Part shown: positions 33,618 through 45,535 of the stretch, in pieces
How positions within the stretch are numbered: position 1 is the first letter of the stretch
Layout of the letters: the number at the start of each line of letters is the position of its first letter
From: Gigaspora rosea
Lineage: Eukaryota; Glomeromycota; Glomeromycetes; Diversisporales; Gigasporaceae
Assembly: GCA_003550325.1 (NCBI GenBank)
Contig: QKWP01001135.1
Coordinates: 38,806-102,805 of the forward strand
DNA length: 64,000 bases
Direction: 5' to 3'
The notes under the pieces: generated by a model
What the model was told of the DNA's origin: nothing
The model's input: the letters and a program-made list of their open reading frames with translations, nothing else
Database searches by the model: none
Made by a program: the position numbers and the translations under genes

Positions 33618-34022
33618 GGCTCATAGACTGTGATGTAGCTCTATGACCAATTGAGATATGTTTAATCGTGGCTCATAGACTGTAAAGCAGCTCTGTGACC
33701 AGTGATAATGAGATAAGTTCAATCGTGGCTCATGGGCTGTGAAAGCAGCTCTGTGACCAGTGATAATGAGATAAGTTCAATCGTGGCTCATGGACTGTGA
33801 AAGCAGCTCTGTGACCTTATTTTATGAATAAGTATAGTTGTGGCTCGAGACTGAAAACTCAATGACCACTTGATGAGTTTTAGTTATGGCTCATAGACTG
33901 TGGAAACAGCTCTGTGACGGTTGCTCAAAAATGAGTGAGCATGATTGAGGCTCAAGACTGTAAGAACAGCTCGATGACCACTTGATAATAATCGTGGCTC
34001 ATAGACTGTGGAAGTTGCCCTG
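33618..34022 (+). repeat. Tandem array of eight hairpin-forming units
   Basis: Conserved cores start at 33618, 33670, 33727, 33785, 33842, 33888, 33949 and 33996, 47-61 nt apart. The core is about 32 nt and begins GGCTCATAGACTGT and ends CTCTGTGACC. Its halves can pair: GG and TCATAGA with TCTGTGA and CC, and CTGT with ACAG, leaving a loop of about 4 nt. In unit 1 a G-U pair of other units is a Watson-Crick pair (TCATAGA with TCTATGA). Unit 6 has the cleanest inner stem (CTGT/ACAG). Units 3 and 4 share nearly identical linkers. Unit 8 is degenerate. Could be a structured non-coding RNA, a repeat in an LTR leader, or a plain minisatellite. Confidence 0.6.
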
Positions 34023-34554
34023 TACTGATTTACAGCACGGTGAGTAGATTATTAAGCAAATTAAGTGTACAATGTGATTGCATATAACTAACGATTCGCT
34101 TTTTTTCGCTATATGCGAGAAAATGCGTCAAAGAATTGTTACATGATAATGAATGAAGAGAATTCTCAATTACGGTTGAGTTGTTGTCTAGTAAAATGCA
34201 ACGCTATGATAGGGCGAACCATATTCCCATATGTTTATTCCCAATATATAGTTTACTATTTATGCAATAAAGTCGTTAGTGATCGAGCAATAATAATTGG
34301 ATCTAATACTATCAGTAAAATGTGGTTTTGTTACATCCGTTTCAAGTTTTTGAAAACTTTTTTGCTCATTCGAAATTTTAATGTTGTCAACCATTATTTA
34401 AATGTTGTGAAGTTTGATTCAATACTTCGAGGGCATTTTTTTTTGTTTTGAAAGATTATTGGATTTCTCAAGGTATAAAGCATAAATTAATAAAATATAT
34501 TCATTTAAACACAGGAATACAATAATAAAAATTTTTTTATACCTCTTGAAGAAT

Positions 34555-34930
34555 TTTTTAAATTTCAGATTCGGATTCACTATCTTCAGTACTTGATTTT
34601 TCATTATAATATAACTTATATATTTTGATTTTCCAAGTTTACTAGATCGAACCTGTTTGAATATTTTCTCAAAATTTCTAAATTTACTAGATCAATCGTC
34701 AAATTGACTTGAGAGATTGATTAGACCTGATGTTTGAATAATTTCTTTAACTACCATAATAAGAGGGTATTGAGAATTTCGTTGTACTTACTCTCATCTA
34801 ATTCATTAATTATCCGAACATTCACAATAATCTCAAGATCCGTATATGTATTATTTCTCTCCTTCAATATCTATAAGTTTTTCATAAACTATACGTTCAT
34901 GTTCTTCGGATTCTTTAGTATTTTTTTTTT
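34555..34930 (-). pseudogene. Unrecognised acidic protein remnant
   Basis: Minus-strand frames read NTKESEEHERIVYEKLIDIE near 34920-34860 and NEKSSTEDSESESEI then stop near 34605-34560, joined by sequence with stops and frame changes. Composition is coding-like. No family is recognised. Confidence 0.3.
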
Positions 34931-35302
34931 GCCTGCAAATATCATTTAAAATTTGATTTACCGTTATCGCATAACTGCCTAAAAATTTTGCTTATGTGGA
35001 GAGGCTTATGGTTTTTTGTTGCCATATTTAGTTTTAGACACAATTATTCAGATATTAAATATTAGGTGGTTTTTATGGTGGGAGAGCAATTTATTGTGTT
35101 TATTATAGGAACGTTCAATTTTAGTCGTAGACCCGATCTATAAAATGTTTCATTACTAAAATTGATTCCCATTCCTCACGTGACATACATACACATTTTA
35201 AAACGCAAATAATTACTCAATTTACGTATAACATATAAATTTTAAAACAAAAATTGCGTAGCTAAATTTTTAAACTATTTTCATTCGATTTCGACCGATA
35301 AT
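34930..35302. other. Region downstream of channel gene B
   Basis: AT-rich; presumably contains the 3' UTR of the minus-strand channel gene near 35302. Nothing else seen. Confidence 0.35.
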
Positions 35303-38300
35303 TTATTTGTTTTGTAACTCTTCAACTGACTTTTTTAGTTCATTAAGTTCCTTAAAATTTTTCTCTATTTGTTTAAGAATTGGTATATCTTCAATGGCCT
35401 TCTCAATTTGTCTAAGAGTGGGCAAATCTTTAATAGTCCCCTGAATGTGTTTAGAGGAAGGTTGTTCTTCAGGGAGTAGAAGAGCCTCATTAAGATTGTT
35501 TGAAATATAAGGTTTTTTATAACCTGTCCATTTATCTTTTAGAGTATACATTACGTGTTCACGAAGTTTAATTATATGGCATTCATAAAAACTACATATA
35601 TAGTTATAAGAATATAAATAATAGAATAAGGTTTTGTTTTTGCATGCAATTAAATTTACTTACACAACAAACGGAAACCAATTTTCTTTTCTTCGTTGAT
35701 AAGGTAACATGTATAATGATTCAATTTCTTCCAATATCTAATAATTAATAACATTCTAAAAATGTATATGTAAACGTAAACATAGTTTATAAAGAGCATA
35801 CCTCCGCTTTTAAAATTAAAGATGCCTCTCTTGTTTTAGTTTCACTTATTTCATTACTTAATAATCCAATACTCAAATTTATTAAGTAAATAAATGCCAC
35901 AAAAAAAAATATAATCGTTAAAATAAGTAAAGCGGGGTTGCCATATAAATTCCAATGAGAAATTGGTGTTGTGCTTCCTATTAAAATGTAGCATTTTAGA
36001 AGTCATTATTATTAATAATACACGAAAAAAATATATTTGCTATTTATCACCACTGGTAATATTAGCAAATTTCAAATAAAATTTACCTGTTAGCATAAGA
36101 TAAACAGCCAAAATTGAAGAGCCCATCATCATGAACATATTTGTATCTGCAGTAGGGGGTTCAATAAGAGAAGAGTTTTCTTCGATTGAACCATTAGAAT
36201 CTATAGTGTTATAAGTTGTGGCTAAATTCCACGGATCATTTGGATCAGTGGAATAACTTGGATGATCTAATGATACATTGGCGGCAGGGCGTAGTAAAAG
36301 GTGTAATGAATGTGCAAAAGCAAATACAAGAAATCCTAAAATCACCCAAAACGAAAATACTCTTTGAGCAACTCTAAATATCATAGAAAAGTAAGCACCA
36401 AAAAGTTCAATCGTGCGAAAAAATAAAAAAAACTTGATTTCTAATAATAATGTTGAAAAGGTAGCCAATTCTGTTGGCATAACATTGGTTTGAAGCCATA
36501 TAATTGATGATATTATAGGCAATAAAAATGCACCTAAATCTTTAAAAAAAATAATAGGATATTAGTCATAAGATGATAAAAAAAAATTTAATATTATATA
36601 TTAAAGTTCATATTACCAAAATAGTTCCATGCACTAAACACATAGTTCAACGGTGAGAAAATAAATTGGCGCAATTCAAAAAATAAATGCCAAATCCCAA
36701 GACAAATCGTTATATATAGGAGAATGAATAAATTTGTCTGAGAAATATTTTCGTAACATGTTGCAGCAATTACGAAACTAAAAAGAAAAACCGTATAAAT
36801 TGCCCAAGTTGCTAAATAATATTTTCTTCCAAAAGTATTCCATTTAAATTTAAGTAATGCTTCTCCATTTAAATATCTATAAAATTCTTCATTTATCACT
36901 TCAAGCTTATTTGAATGTGTGAATGCATTGGAACTAGGTAACACCAATTCTCTCCAAAAATTATAATCTTTTGGATAAGAAACAAAGTTTGGTAGAGGAA
37001 TTGCAAGTATTGTTGAACTATGGCTCACATTATAAAAATCGATAATTGATTTTACAATTAAATCTTCAAAAAGAGGATGACTCTCTCGAAATTTTTGAAA
37101 CTTATTTTGAAAATATTCTTGAAAACTAATCCATCGATCCCAGAAAATGGAATTTAATCTATCCAGATATGATGTTTTAGATAAATGATAATATTTTCCA
37201 TAACTGGAAAGGTGTGAAGAAAAAGATTTTGGATTTACAGTAGGGGAAGGAGCTACAAATCCTATCAATGATAGAGCACTTGCTATAAATGCAGGATGAT
37301 TTTCCGATAGTTCTTTAAAATTTTCAAAAATAATGCTCAACAGAGAAATTTTAGACAAAATATGATTATTAAATACTGTGCACTTATCAATACAGCCGTG
37401 ACCTAAAGATCGAATCCATTTATCATCCTTTAATTTAATAAGCGTTTTCATAAGAAATTTTCCATAGCATGTTAAATAAAATTCTTCAACGATATTATCA
37501 TCTAAAAACTCTTTGAAAAGCTCTTTTCTCTCTTTTTTCTCTTTTTGCAAAAATTTAATATCTAAATTTTTAAGGATTGTTTCGTAGCTTGAAGCAGGAA
37601 GAATTCTTCCTGAAGTCAAGTTCTTAAAAAGATCTTTAAACTTTGTCGTTTCAAATTTGAAATCCTCTAAACGCCCGTTCCAATCGTTCCAATAATAATG
37701 CATCTTAATGTTAGAAAGTTTATAAGTCCAGATAAATATACCAATACGTGTAATCGTAACGAAATCATCATTTTCAAGAACTTCACAATGAACTATAAAA
37801 TTATTTTCATCAATATTTTTTAATGATGGAAGAATATCCAGTTGCTTTTTTTTATCATCTGGATTCCATTCATTCGTACGATAATTATAATCAATTACTG
37901 TAATTGTGACTGATTTATCATCTAATTCCAATCCCCATTTTAAAAATTTCCCTATAGATTCTTTTCTGCCACCATTATAATCACCGGTACTACTTATAGT
38001 TTTAATCGTCTCTTCAGACGGAGATGTAATACTATTTGTGTCTTTCAGTTCTTTTCGTAAGTATTCGACCCAATCATTAGAATCATCACGAACTAACTTT
38101 TTAATTGACAAAGTTCCATCTTTTGTATAAATTATTTTATCTGATCGAATTATGTACGGCTCTTGAACTTGCTTCTCTTCAAAAAGCACATTCGCATTTA
38201 TTGGATTTCTGAGGTAATATGGGTCCATTAAATAATGATGATTGCCTGAAATCAATAATAATCTTTCTCCTTTTTTAGAAGCGATCAAGTGAAATCCATC

Positions 38301-39206
38301 TATTACGTATTTTGTAGTAACTAAAAAATAAAAATTAATATAAAATAAAAATTTATATGGACAGTTATTGATTTCAATATGAAACTTACAGAATGCCAGG
38401 TTCATCCCAGTTTCGGTGGAAAAAACGTATAAATTTGTTTCCTTAGTTTCCTTATTTATTGCACATACTAATAATAGTTTTTCATCATCACTAATTTCAA
38501 CGGATTCAAGTATATAATTCCAATCTAATAAAATACGAGTTTTAATTGATAAATCTTCAATATCCCACACCGTAATCTCATAAATGGTATCATTAAATAT
38601 GATCAATTTTCCTTTAGGGGCTATATAAATTTTTTTAAAATATTTCAGCTCAATCATTGATTTACAAACCCAGGTAATACTATCCTTATTTGAAAAAACA
38701 TATGCTCTGTAATATTTGGTATTGATCATTACGATATTTCCGGTATCAATAAAGTACAAGAAGTCTATTTCTTTTTGACAATCTGGAAATTTTAATTTTA
38801 TCTCTTTATCAGGGGTTTCAAAATCGAATATTTCTTAAAAAATGTGTACAAATAAATAAGTATAATTAAATTTATTGAAGTAGCAATAATATTAAGTTTA
38901 TTCATACTCACTGAAATTATAAGGATCAACTCTATTAAGGCCAATTGAAACATACTTATTATCTGAGATTGCGAATTTTCTTTCATCTTTTTTTTTTGTG
39001 GAAATGTTCTCAATAAGAATCGTTTTTATTTTTTTCAAAAATGTCTCTTGACTACTAGCAATAGACCAAAGACTAATGTTATTATCTTCGTCTAATGCAG
39101 CAACATATTCAAATCGAGGTGAACATATAATTTCCGAAATTTTCTTATCTTCATATGGAACCTCGATTGAAATATTCACATGAGAATTATCTGAATTAGA
39201 TGCCAT
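35303..39206 (-). CDS. Predicted TRP-like ion channel with beta-propeller-like N-terminus, copy B
   Basis: Seven exons (minus): 39206-38912, 38833-38390, 38320-36617, 36539-36087, 35977-35802, 35737-35664, 35591-35303. The joined frame encodes 1144 residues. Exons 4, 5 and 6 (453, 176, 74 nt) have exactly the lengths seen in A and C. The start is MASNSDN. Intron 2 (38389-38321) is 69 nt, a multiple of three, and has no stop, so a naive open frame runs 721 codons across it. GT-AG ends and the A/C comparison show it is an intron. The N-terminal part resembles a WD-type propeller (ISLWSIASSQ). The C-terminal part has six membrane helices and a pore loop (TNMFMMMGSSILAVYLML). S6 is the most divergent of the three copies: NLSIGLL instead of NLFIGLL, with an aromatic FFFVAF run. 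The tail is coiled-coil-like. Confidence 0.85.
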
Positions 39207-39302
39207 GCGTATTTTCTTTGATAAATTTTAAATAATATTATGGCGATAAGCAAGACAATGTCAGCAAAAAAAAAAAAAAAAAAAATACAGGCAAAGATTT
39301 TT

Positions 39303-39382
39303 AACCGTACCTGAAATTTTTAAAGATTCAAACTAAGCCATAATTTGTTGGTAAATATTTAAAAAATAGATTTGTGGCAATG
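39303..39382 (-). promoter_or_regulatory. Conserved upstream block of channel gene B
   Basis: On the minus strand it contains CATTGCCACAAAT, ACCAACAAATTATGGCTTAG and GGTTAAAAATCTTTG, matching the blocks of A and C. A 22-nt T run on this strand (39267-39288) separates it from the ATG. Confidence 0.55.
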
Positions 39383-39439
39383 TTGTTTATATGTTTACCT
39401 TAACAATTCCTAGCTTTTAACGATTATTCCGCACGGGAG

Positions 39440-41700
39440 CTTTGTAAAATTTCATAAATTTAAAATTCATATTTAGTCACTCGATCATGAAGAAAACACA
39501 ACTATGGAATACACTATATGGGATCTCGCTTCGCTGCTCATGTTTCTATAGCACCATGTTCGCTTACTTTATTCGTTAGCTTTACTCTCTTTGTTATCCG
39601 ACCTGTCCGGCCGAGCCATCAAACTCTAGTCCGGATATCCGGATTGTTCCGACTATCGCAATTAATCTAGTCAAATTCTCTTAAAACTGTCCGCGGTGGG
39701 TGAGCAACACTAATCTAGGGATTTAGCTCCTACGGTTACGGGTAATGTTCAACAATAATGACTTTATGAAATACAATAATTACGACGTCTATACTCTTAA
39801 ACGCCCTATAAAAGTTTGTTCAGCTATTGTAGGTATTGACCGAAAAAATGTTCGGAATGCAAGTTGATTTTCCGAATCCAATGGTATTGTACAATTTTTA
39901 TTCCGTGATGTAAAAATAAAAATTTTCGGGTCGAAACATTAGGTATAAACAATGTACAATACAGCAATATACAGTATGTTCGGAAAATCGACTCCATTCT
40001 TAACTTTTTTTGAACAAAAACAGAATAGAAAATTTTTAGAACATTGCGACAAAATGGTTCAAAATTTTTTATAGGGAGCATCAATAACTAAGTAACAATT
40101 AACACAAATAAAATACTATAAACGGCTGAGACTTCGTATCTAATTACTCAAGAATAGGACTCTTTTATTCATTGAGGCCAACCAAGGACTAATTTATACA
40201 TGATAACAATTGAAGCGATTCCACCTTAAGGCCACACAAAGTTTATTTTCATTTGCAATAATGGAATCTGAAAACTTTGGCGCCATCTTAATAATTGACA
40301 CAGAATTTGCTACAATTCCCAATTTAGGCTTGGGTGCAATCGCAGAACTCTCATCCAGCCCAACAAGTTCCTACAAGTCTTGAACCCTGGAATTAAGTTA
40401 CAAATAAACTATCTAGTAATTTCTGTTTTCCCGTACCCACGGTTTAATAGATAACAAATTTTACTATATAAGTATTTATGTTCCGCGTCATTTTCAATTT
40501 ATGCAGTGTATTATTAAACATGTCACTATCCTTAAACGACTCTCTTAAAACGTGAACGTGATATTAATTTTGTTGGATGATTATCTAATAGTACAAAGTG
40601 GTTTGAGCGAAAAAATGCCTAAAAATACGGTGTGCCATAGGTACATCAAGTGATATGATTTGAGATTTAGTGTTTTAACGATTTAGTGTTCTAGTGCTTT
40701 AGTATTCTAGAGCTCTAGAGTTTTAGTGTTTGCCTATGTATGTGATCTAATAAGATAATTAATTATTCTTTTCTTTCATAATGGTCCATGCGAAGCTAAT
40801 ATTTTTGTTTGCATCATCATATACCTATTTTCTTTTGTTACATTATTCTTTCTTATGATATACACGGAAGTAGCTGATGGATGATTAAAACTACCGATAT
40901 GAAAAAACAATATTACTAGTTCCAGATTCCATTGCAATGTAAAACTGAAGCTTTTATATAAACCAGTAATTTTCATTATGATTTGGAAAATTTTTAATAT
41001 TTAGCATCTCTAGAGATCATTAAAAAGAATGTCGATAAATGATGGTTGTTAGTCAAATTGATTCGTTAAGGGTTTCATCAAAGCTCTTTTTGTGGAGTGA
41101 TTTTTCCAATAAATTCACAGTTTTAACATTCATCAATAGTTTCATCATTTACCAATATGTTTACACATACCGGTAAGTCTTATCTGATATAATAAACATT
41201 TTTCTAATTTGAAAATAATTTGATCAGTTATCAAATTATCAGTATAATTATTACCGTATTTTGCAGAATAGTATCCTGGGGATATTATGATATTCTTATT
41301 TATTTTTCATTACAATGCTAATGATCAGAAAAGGTACTTGTATTGTTAAATTATGTGCCAATTCATATTTACCAATATGATTATTGTATTTCATATCACA
41401 TCCGATCTAAAAAAGGAAGTAAGGGTATTGTGCTAAGTGGGCATATTAATCCTCAAATACCGTACGAACGTACGGGATCAAAATTTACAGTTGGAACATT
41501 GTGATTATTAAAAATAACTATAAATTTGTATAAAAAACTGATAAGATCCATAAAGTAAACTATAAAATTAACTGATCAGCAACTCATAAGGAATCGACTA
41601 AAATTTCACTTTGAATCTCAGTAGTTATGCCAAATCCTGCATAAGATGGGTTCAAAAACTTTTTTTTTCATAATAAAAACCGCGAAATTTGAAAATTGGG
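39440..41700. other. Intergenic stretch without a supported gene
   Basis: 39590-39660 is GC-richer and contains repeated TCCGGAT/TCCGAC words. 39840-39985 has a loose inverted match (TGTTCGGAA and complements) that may be an old MITE. 40665-40735 is a simple T-rich tandem built on TTTAGTGTTCTAG. The rest is AT-rich with short chance frames (39824-40084, 40776-40976). Confidence 0.4.
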
Positions 41701-41713
41701 TTCGTATTATTTT

Positions 41714-41950
41714 GCCGACAATCACTTCACCGACATAACATTTCACTGACAAATACTCACCGACAAGTTTTTTTTCAAAAAGCACACTAACTTTAGCCCT
41801 AATTCTACCTAATTCTACCCTGACCCTAACGACAATGACCAGAATTACTTTGTCGGTGAAATTAGCTTCGGTGAAATAAACTGTCGGTAAAATGAACTTG
41901 TTGGTGAATAATTGTCGGTGAAATGTTATGTCGGTGAAGTGATTGTTGAT
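41714..41950. mobile_element. Foldback MITE built on TCGGTGAAAT words
   Basis: The left arm GACAATCACTTCACCGACAT pairs with ATGTCGGTGAAGTGATTGTT at the right. Multiple copies of TCGGTGAAAT or its complement fill both arms. The centre contains ACCCTGACCCTAACG, a telomere-like phrase. Non-coding. Confidence 0.7.
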
Positions 41951-42060
41951 TAATTGATTGCCACCCTTGAAAATTTGGGGTTTGGATCAAAATCCCGACA
42001 AACAAAATCCCGACAGGTCACAATCCCGACAAAAAAATCCCGACAATCAAAAATCCCGAC

Positions 42061-43714
42061 CAGTGTTGAAAATCTTATGTTCTCATGTTCTCATGAGAAC
42101 ATCACTTTTAATTTGAGAACATTTACAAAATTTAAAATGTTCTCTATTAAATTTTTTTTGAGAACATCAAGTTTGAAAAATATGTTCTCTATGTAAATAT
42201 ATAAAGTAATAAAAATTATTTTTATTAATATAGCAGTTTAAAATAATTAAAAATTATTTATTATTAATATAGTAGTTTAAAATAATTAAGTTCATAAATA
42301 TTTAATTGTTAGTTAGTTTAAATAGAGAACAAATTAGTTGTTCTTGAATTACAGAAAATTTTGGATAATATAGTTTATTGGTTTATCCATTGGTGCAATA
42401 TAAACTTTGTTAATATACATTTAATACTATGATATAATTAATTATATTAATTGATGATCCACCACAAATCGATAGTGTGATCATAGTATAACGTGACGCA
42501 GATTACTATGTAAATCCTATAATATAGGAATATTTTTGGCGACCTAAGGAAAACTTAGAAAACTTTTTTTCTTACTAAGTTAATGAGTCATGTCTACTAA
42601 GTGAAAATTGTAGAGCTCATCGAGACGAGTCTAATGGTAGTTAGATCATCGAAATCGGACCAGTAGATAATAAGATATCTTCAAAAAACGATTAGTCTAC
42701 TATATAAAATTTTGTGTAAAAAACCTATTGTTTACATATAATCGGCCAATCGTTTTTCGAAGGTATCTCATCATTTACTGGTCCGATTTCGATGATCTAA
42801 CTACCATTAGACTCGTCTCGATGAGCTCTACAATTTTCACTTAGTAGACATGACTCCTTAACTTAGTAAGAAAAAATGTTTACCTTGGGTGGACAAAAAA
42901 ATTCCTACATTTTAGGATTTACATATCAACAAATAGTAAGGATCTGCGTCACGTTACACTATGATCACACTATCGATTTGTGGCGGATCATCAATTAATA
43001 TTTAATATAAATTTTCAAAGAGAAAAATTACTATAATAATAATGTAAATTATTAAAAGAAAATTACTTAACAAATCTTTAGTTATTATGATTTAAAATTT
43101 TAGTTCTATGTTTTAAAATTTTATATTAAAAATTTTTTTAAATCTATAAATTCACTATATTCACTATAATAAAGAAGAATCATATATATATTTATTTAAA
43201 TATTTAAAAAATGTTAATAGCTTATTTAAAACTAAATACAACTAGGTCAAACCAATAACTGATAGTATCTCCAACATTATATAAAAAGCCTTAAATAGTA
43301 AATTGTTTTCTAAAAAAATATATAAGTCAAAGTTTTATTTTTATGAATAACTAAGCTCACTTTATATATTTTAGTTAAATAAATTATATTTTTTATTATA
43401 ATTAATAATTTTTAAATATATTAATTAAAAATGAAAATTAAAATAACTAAAAGAAGTATAAAAGTATAAGTGTGAAAGAGAGAATGAGAATAAGAAAATG
43501 AATGTGAGAAAGAGAGTGTGAGTATGAACAAAAAGAGAAAGAGAAAGAAAAAAGGAAGAAAGATAAAGAGAGAAAAGAAAGAAAAAGAAAGGAAAAAAGA
43601 GAAAGAGAGAAAAAATTTTTTCTATTTGAGAACATAAAAAAATTTTTGAGAACATTAAATTAAATAATTATGTTCTCATGAGAACATAAATTTCAAAACA
43701 GATTTCCAACACTG
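42061..43714. mobile_element. hAT-type element with perfect 8-bp target duplication
   Basis: Ends CAGTGTTGAAAATC and, in reverse, CAGTGTTGGAAATC. ATCCCGAC is present directly outside both ends (42053-42060, 43715-43722). Subterminal TTCTCATGAGAACAT palindromes match those of the element at 27680. The interior includes a palindromic insertion (42449-42998) and a purine-rich tract (43450-43620) whose opposite strand gives spurious Phe/Ser-rich frames. Confidence 0.85.
42449..42998. repeat. Palindromic element of about 550 bp nested in the hAT element
   Basis: Two long arms with high inverted identity. For example TTGATGATCCACCACAAATC at the left pairs with GATTTGTGGCGGATCATCAA at the right, and CGAGACGAGTCTAATGGTAG pairs with CTACCATTAGACTCGTCTCG near the centre. 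The spacer near 42705-42745 is short. No coding frame. Confidence 0.8.
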
Positions 43715-44197
43715 ATCCCGACAATCAAAAAAAGCTTTTCTTGAGCAACTTTATTATAAAATCAACTAAACCAAACCCTAGCCCAGGTGCTCACCCTAAC
43801 CCTATCCTAGGCCTCACATAACCCTAACCTAACTTAAATAAATTTAATGATTTTTTTGTTGTCGGGATTGTCAGAATTTTTTTTATCGGGATTATGACCT
43901 GTTGGGATTCTGTTTGTCAGGATTTTGACCCGCTCCCAAAAATTTGACCCATACGAGTAGATTTTATAAAGTTTATGCTTATGAAACTTTTAATTAAAGG
44001 TTTTGTCAATCGTCTGGGATTTTGTCAATCACCAAAGTTTCACTTGCAAAAATAATTTCATCAGGTAAATTGATTCAAAAAATCAGTATCAATGATCGAA
44101 TCGTTTAGAATTGATTAAAATCATTAATCCATCTTAATTGTATTGTTAATTCTCGTATTGGCTTTTCTGAGTAATCGTTAATCTTTTTTATATTGGC

Positions 44198-44446
44198 TGC
44201 CGTCAATAGAAATAAGGCAGATTGACATTTTAAAAAAATTATTACCTTAACTTTCACAGCTCAATTTAAATGAATTTTGAAGTATCTTGTGATTTAATAT
44301 TCAAAAGAAAGCTTAGGTCGTAGGCTTTCTTTTGACTGTTAAATTATTAAGATAGCCTCAAAATTCATCGATATATGAGCTGTGAAATTAAGGTAATAAT
44401 TTTTTTAAAATGTCAAAATCTACCTTATTTCTATTGATGGCAGCTC
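44198..44446. repeat. Foldback MITE of about 250 bp
   Basis: GCTGCCGTCAATAGAAATAA at the left pairs with TTATTTCTATTGATGGCAGC at the right. The arms continue through TTTTAAAAAAATTATTACCT to CACAGCTC. An inner hairpin (AAAGAAAGCTTAGGTC and GTAGGCTTTCTTTT) forms the centre. Confidence 0.75.
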
Positions 44447-44629
44447 CTATTATTAAATGCTAGATGATATGAATAATAATTTGTGTTATTAATACTATTG
44501 CTATTTATAGGTTAAAGTTCAATGTCTTAGAGTACCCGATCCCATTTAATTAGTACGTTTTTGAGATATTGCACCCCACGGTGAATTTCCCCGGTTAAAA
44601 TTATAAATTCTCTTAAAAAAATATATTTT

Positions 44630-44751
44630 TTATAAATAAAAATAACATTATATTTACTGTATTTGCTGTTAATTGATTTTCTCCTAAATGTAATTAATTT
44701 AACAGTATCAAATAATCTTTCCGAAGGCACAGATGTAGCTGAAATTGACAT
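44630..44751 (-). pseudogene. hAT transposase C-terminal (dimerisation) fragment
   Basis: The minus strand encodes ISATSVPSERLFDTVKLITF followed by RRKSIN, the conserved start of the hAT C-terminal dimerisation domain (A-T-S-V-P-S-E-R-x-F). Nothing upstream or downstream continues the domain in frame. It is an isolated remnant and could derive from the autonomous partner of the hAT MITEs nearby. Confidence 0.65.
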
Positions 44752-44811
44752 TGCAAGTTGAGATAATTTTTGGATAATGAATTTGTTATGACTTATTTAT
44801 ATCACAAGGTA

Positions 44812-45535
44812 AATGGGGTATTATGGGCAGGTTAAAGTTTCTACTAGTAAAACTTTTTAAAAACATATAGATTTTATACAAATTTTATTGTTTAATAAAG
44901 AATAAATTATTGTAAAAAGAATCTTTATATCATATATATTTTTTAATTAGCACACAAATAGAATATAAAAGCAAAATTTTAGAGTGATGGGGTATTGTGG
45001 CCAATTATTTGACAGCGAATAATTTTGATCTCTGGTCCGTTTTGGATGATTTTACCACCAAAATGACGGTCTCAGTGAGACAATTCTAAAAAGCACAAAA
45101 TCATTAAAAACCAATCATGGGATCCTGAGAAATTAAAGGTTTATATTTAAAAATTTGCAGATTTACTAATATAATTTTATAAATAAGATAAATCCATATC
45201 GATCTCAGGATTCTGTGATTGGATTTTGACGATTTTATGCTTGTTAGAATCGTCTTATTAAGACGGTCATTTTGGTGGTAAAATCGTCCAAAAGGACAAA
45301 TGTAACAAAAGTTATTAACAGTTAAATATTCTATTATTAAATTCAAAAATATGTGTGAAAATTTATATTTTGCATAAATGATAATACCTTGTGATCTAGT
45401 GATTGAATGGATGAGATTTATACCATTCAATTCGTCTCGATGAGACGAATCGAATGGTATAAAATTTATCCAATTCTAATCACTAGATCACAAGATAAGC
45501 TACTTGGCCACAATACCCCACCTGGCCATAATACC
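44812..45535. mobile_element. Composite foldback element with GGGGTATTATGG ends
   Basis: GGGGTATTATGGGCAGGTTA near 44815 is mirrored by CTGGCCATAATACCCCCATTA near 45520, with further copies at 44987 and 45510. Nested inside are a foldback at about 45035-45290 (TGACGGTCTCAGTGAGAC and its partner) and a shorter one at 45385-45500 (CTTGTGATCTAGTGATTGAA pairing with its complement). Open frame 45104-45430 is a shadow of these arms. Confidence 0.6.

Larger units (their letters stand above)
41971..43944. mobile_element. Outer ATCCCGAC-rich MITE, split by a hAT element
   Basis: The left part (41971-42060) contains AATCCCGACA five times. The right part (43715-43944) contains the same words inverted and in reverse order (GTCGGGATTG, ATCGGGATTATGACC), plus a centre with ACCCTAACCCTA. 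With the hAT at 42061-43714 removed, the two form one foldback of about 310 bp. Confidence 0.7.

Noticed and set aside
33618..34022. CRISPR-like array
   Set aside because: Units vary in length and sequence, linkers are partly shared, the genome is eukaryotic and no cas-like gene is present.
34113..34451. 112-codon plus-strand frame
   Set aside because: It has no recognisable domain or splice partner and lies between an array and a pseudogene; it could be chance in AT-rich DNA.
38321..38389. Treating the 721-codon frame of channel B as one exon
   Set aside because: It contains a canonical GT-AG intron at the same place and phase as in copies A and C.
43425..43655. Phe/Ser/Leu-rich minus-strand frames
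   Set aside because: They come from a purine-rich GAGAAAGA tract; low complexity, no domain.
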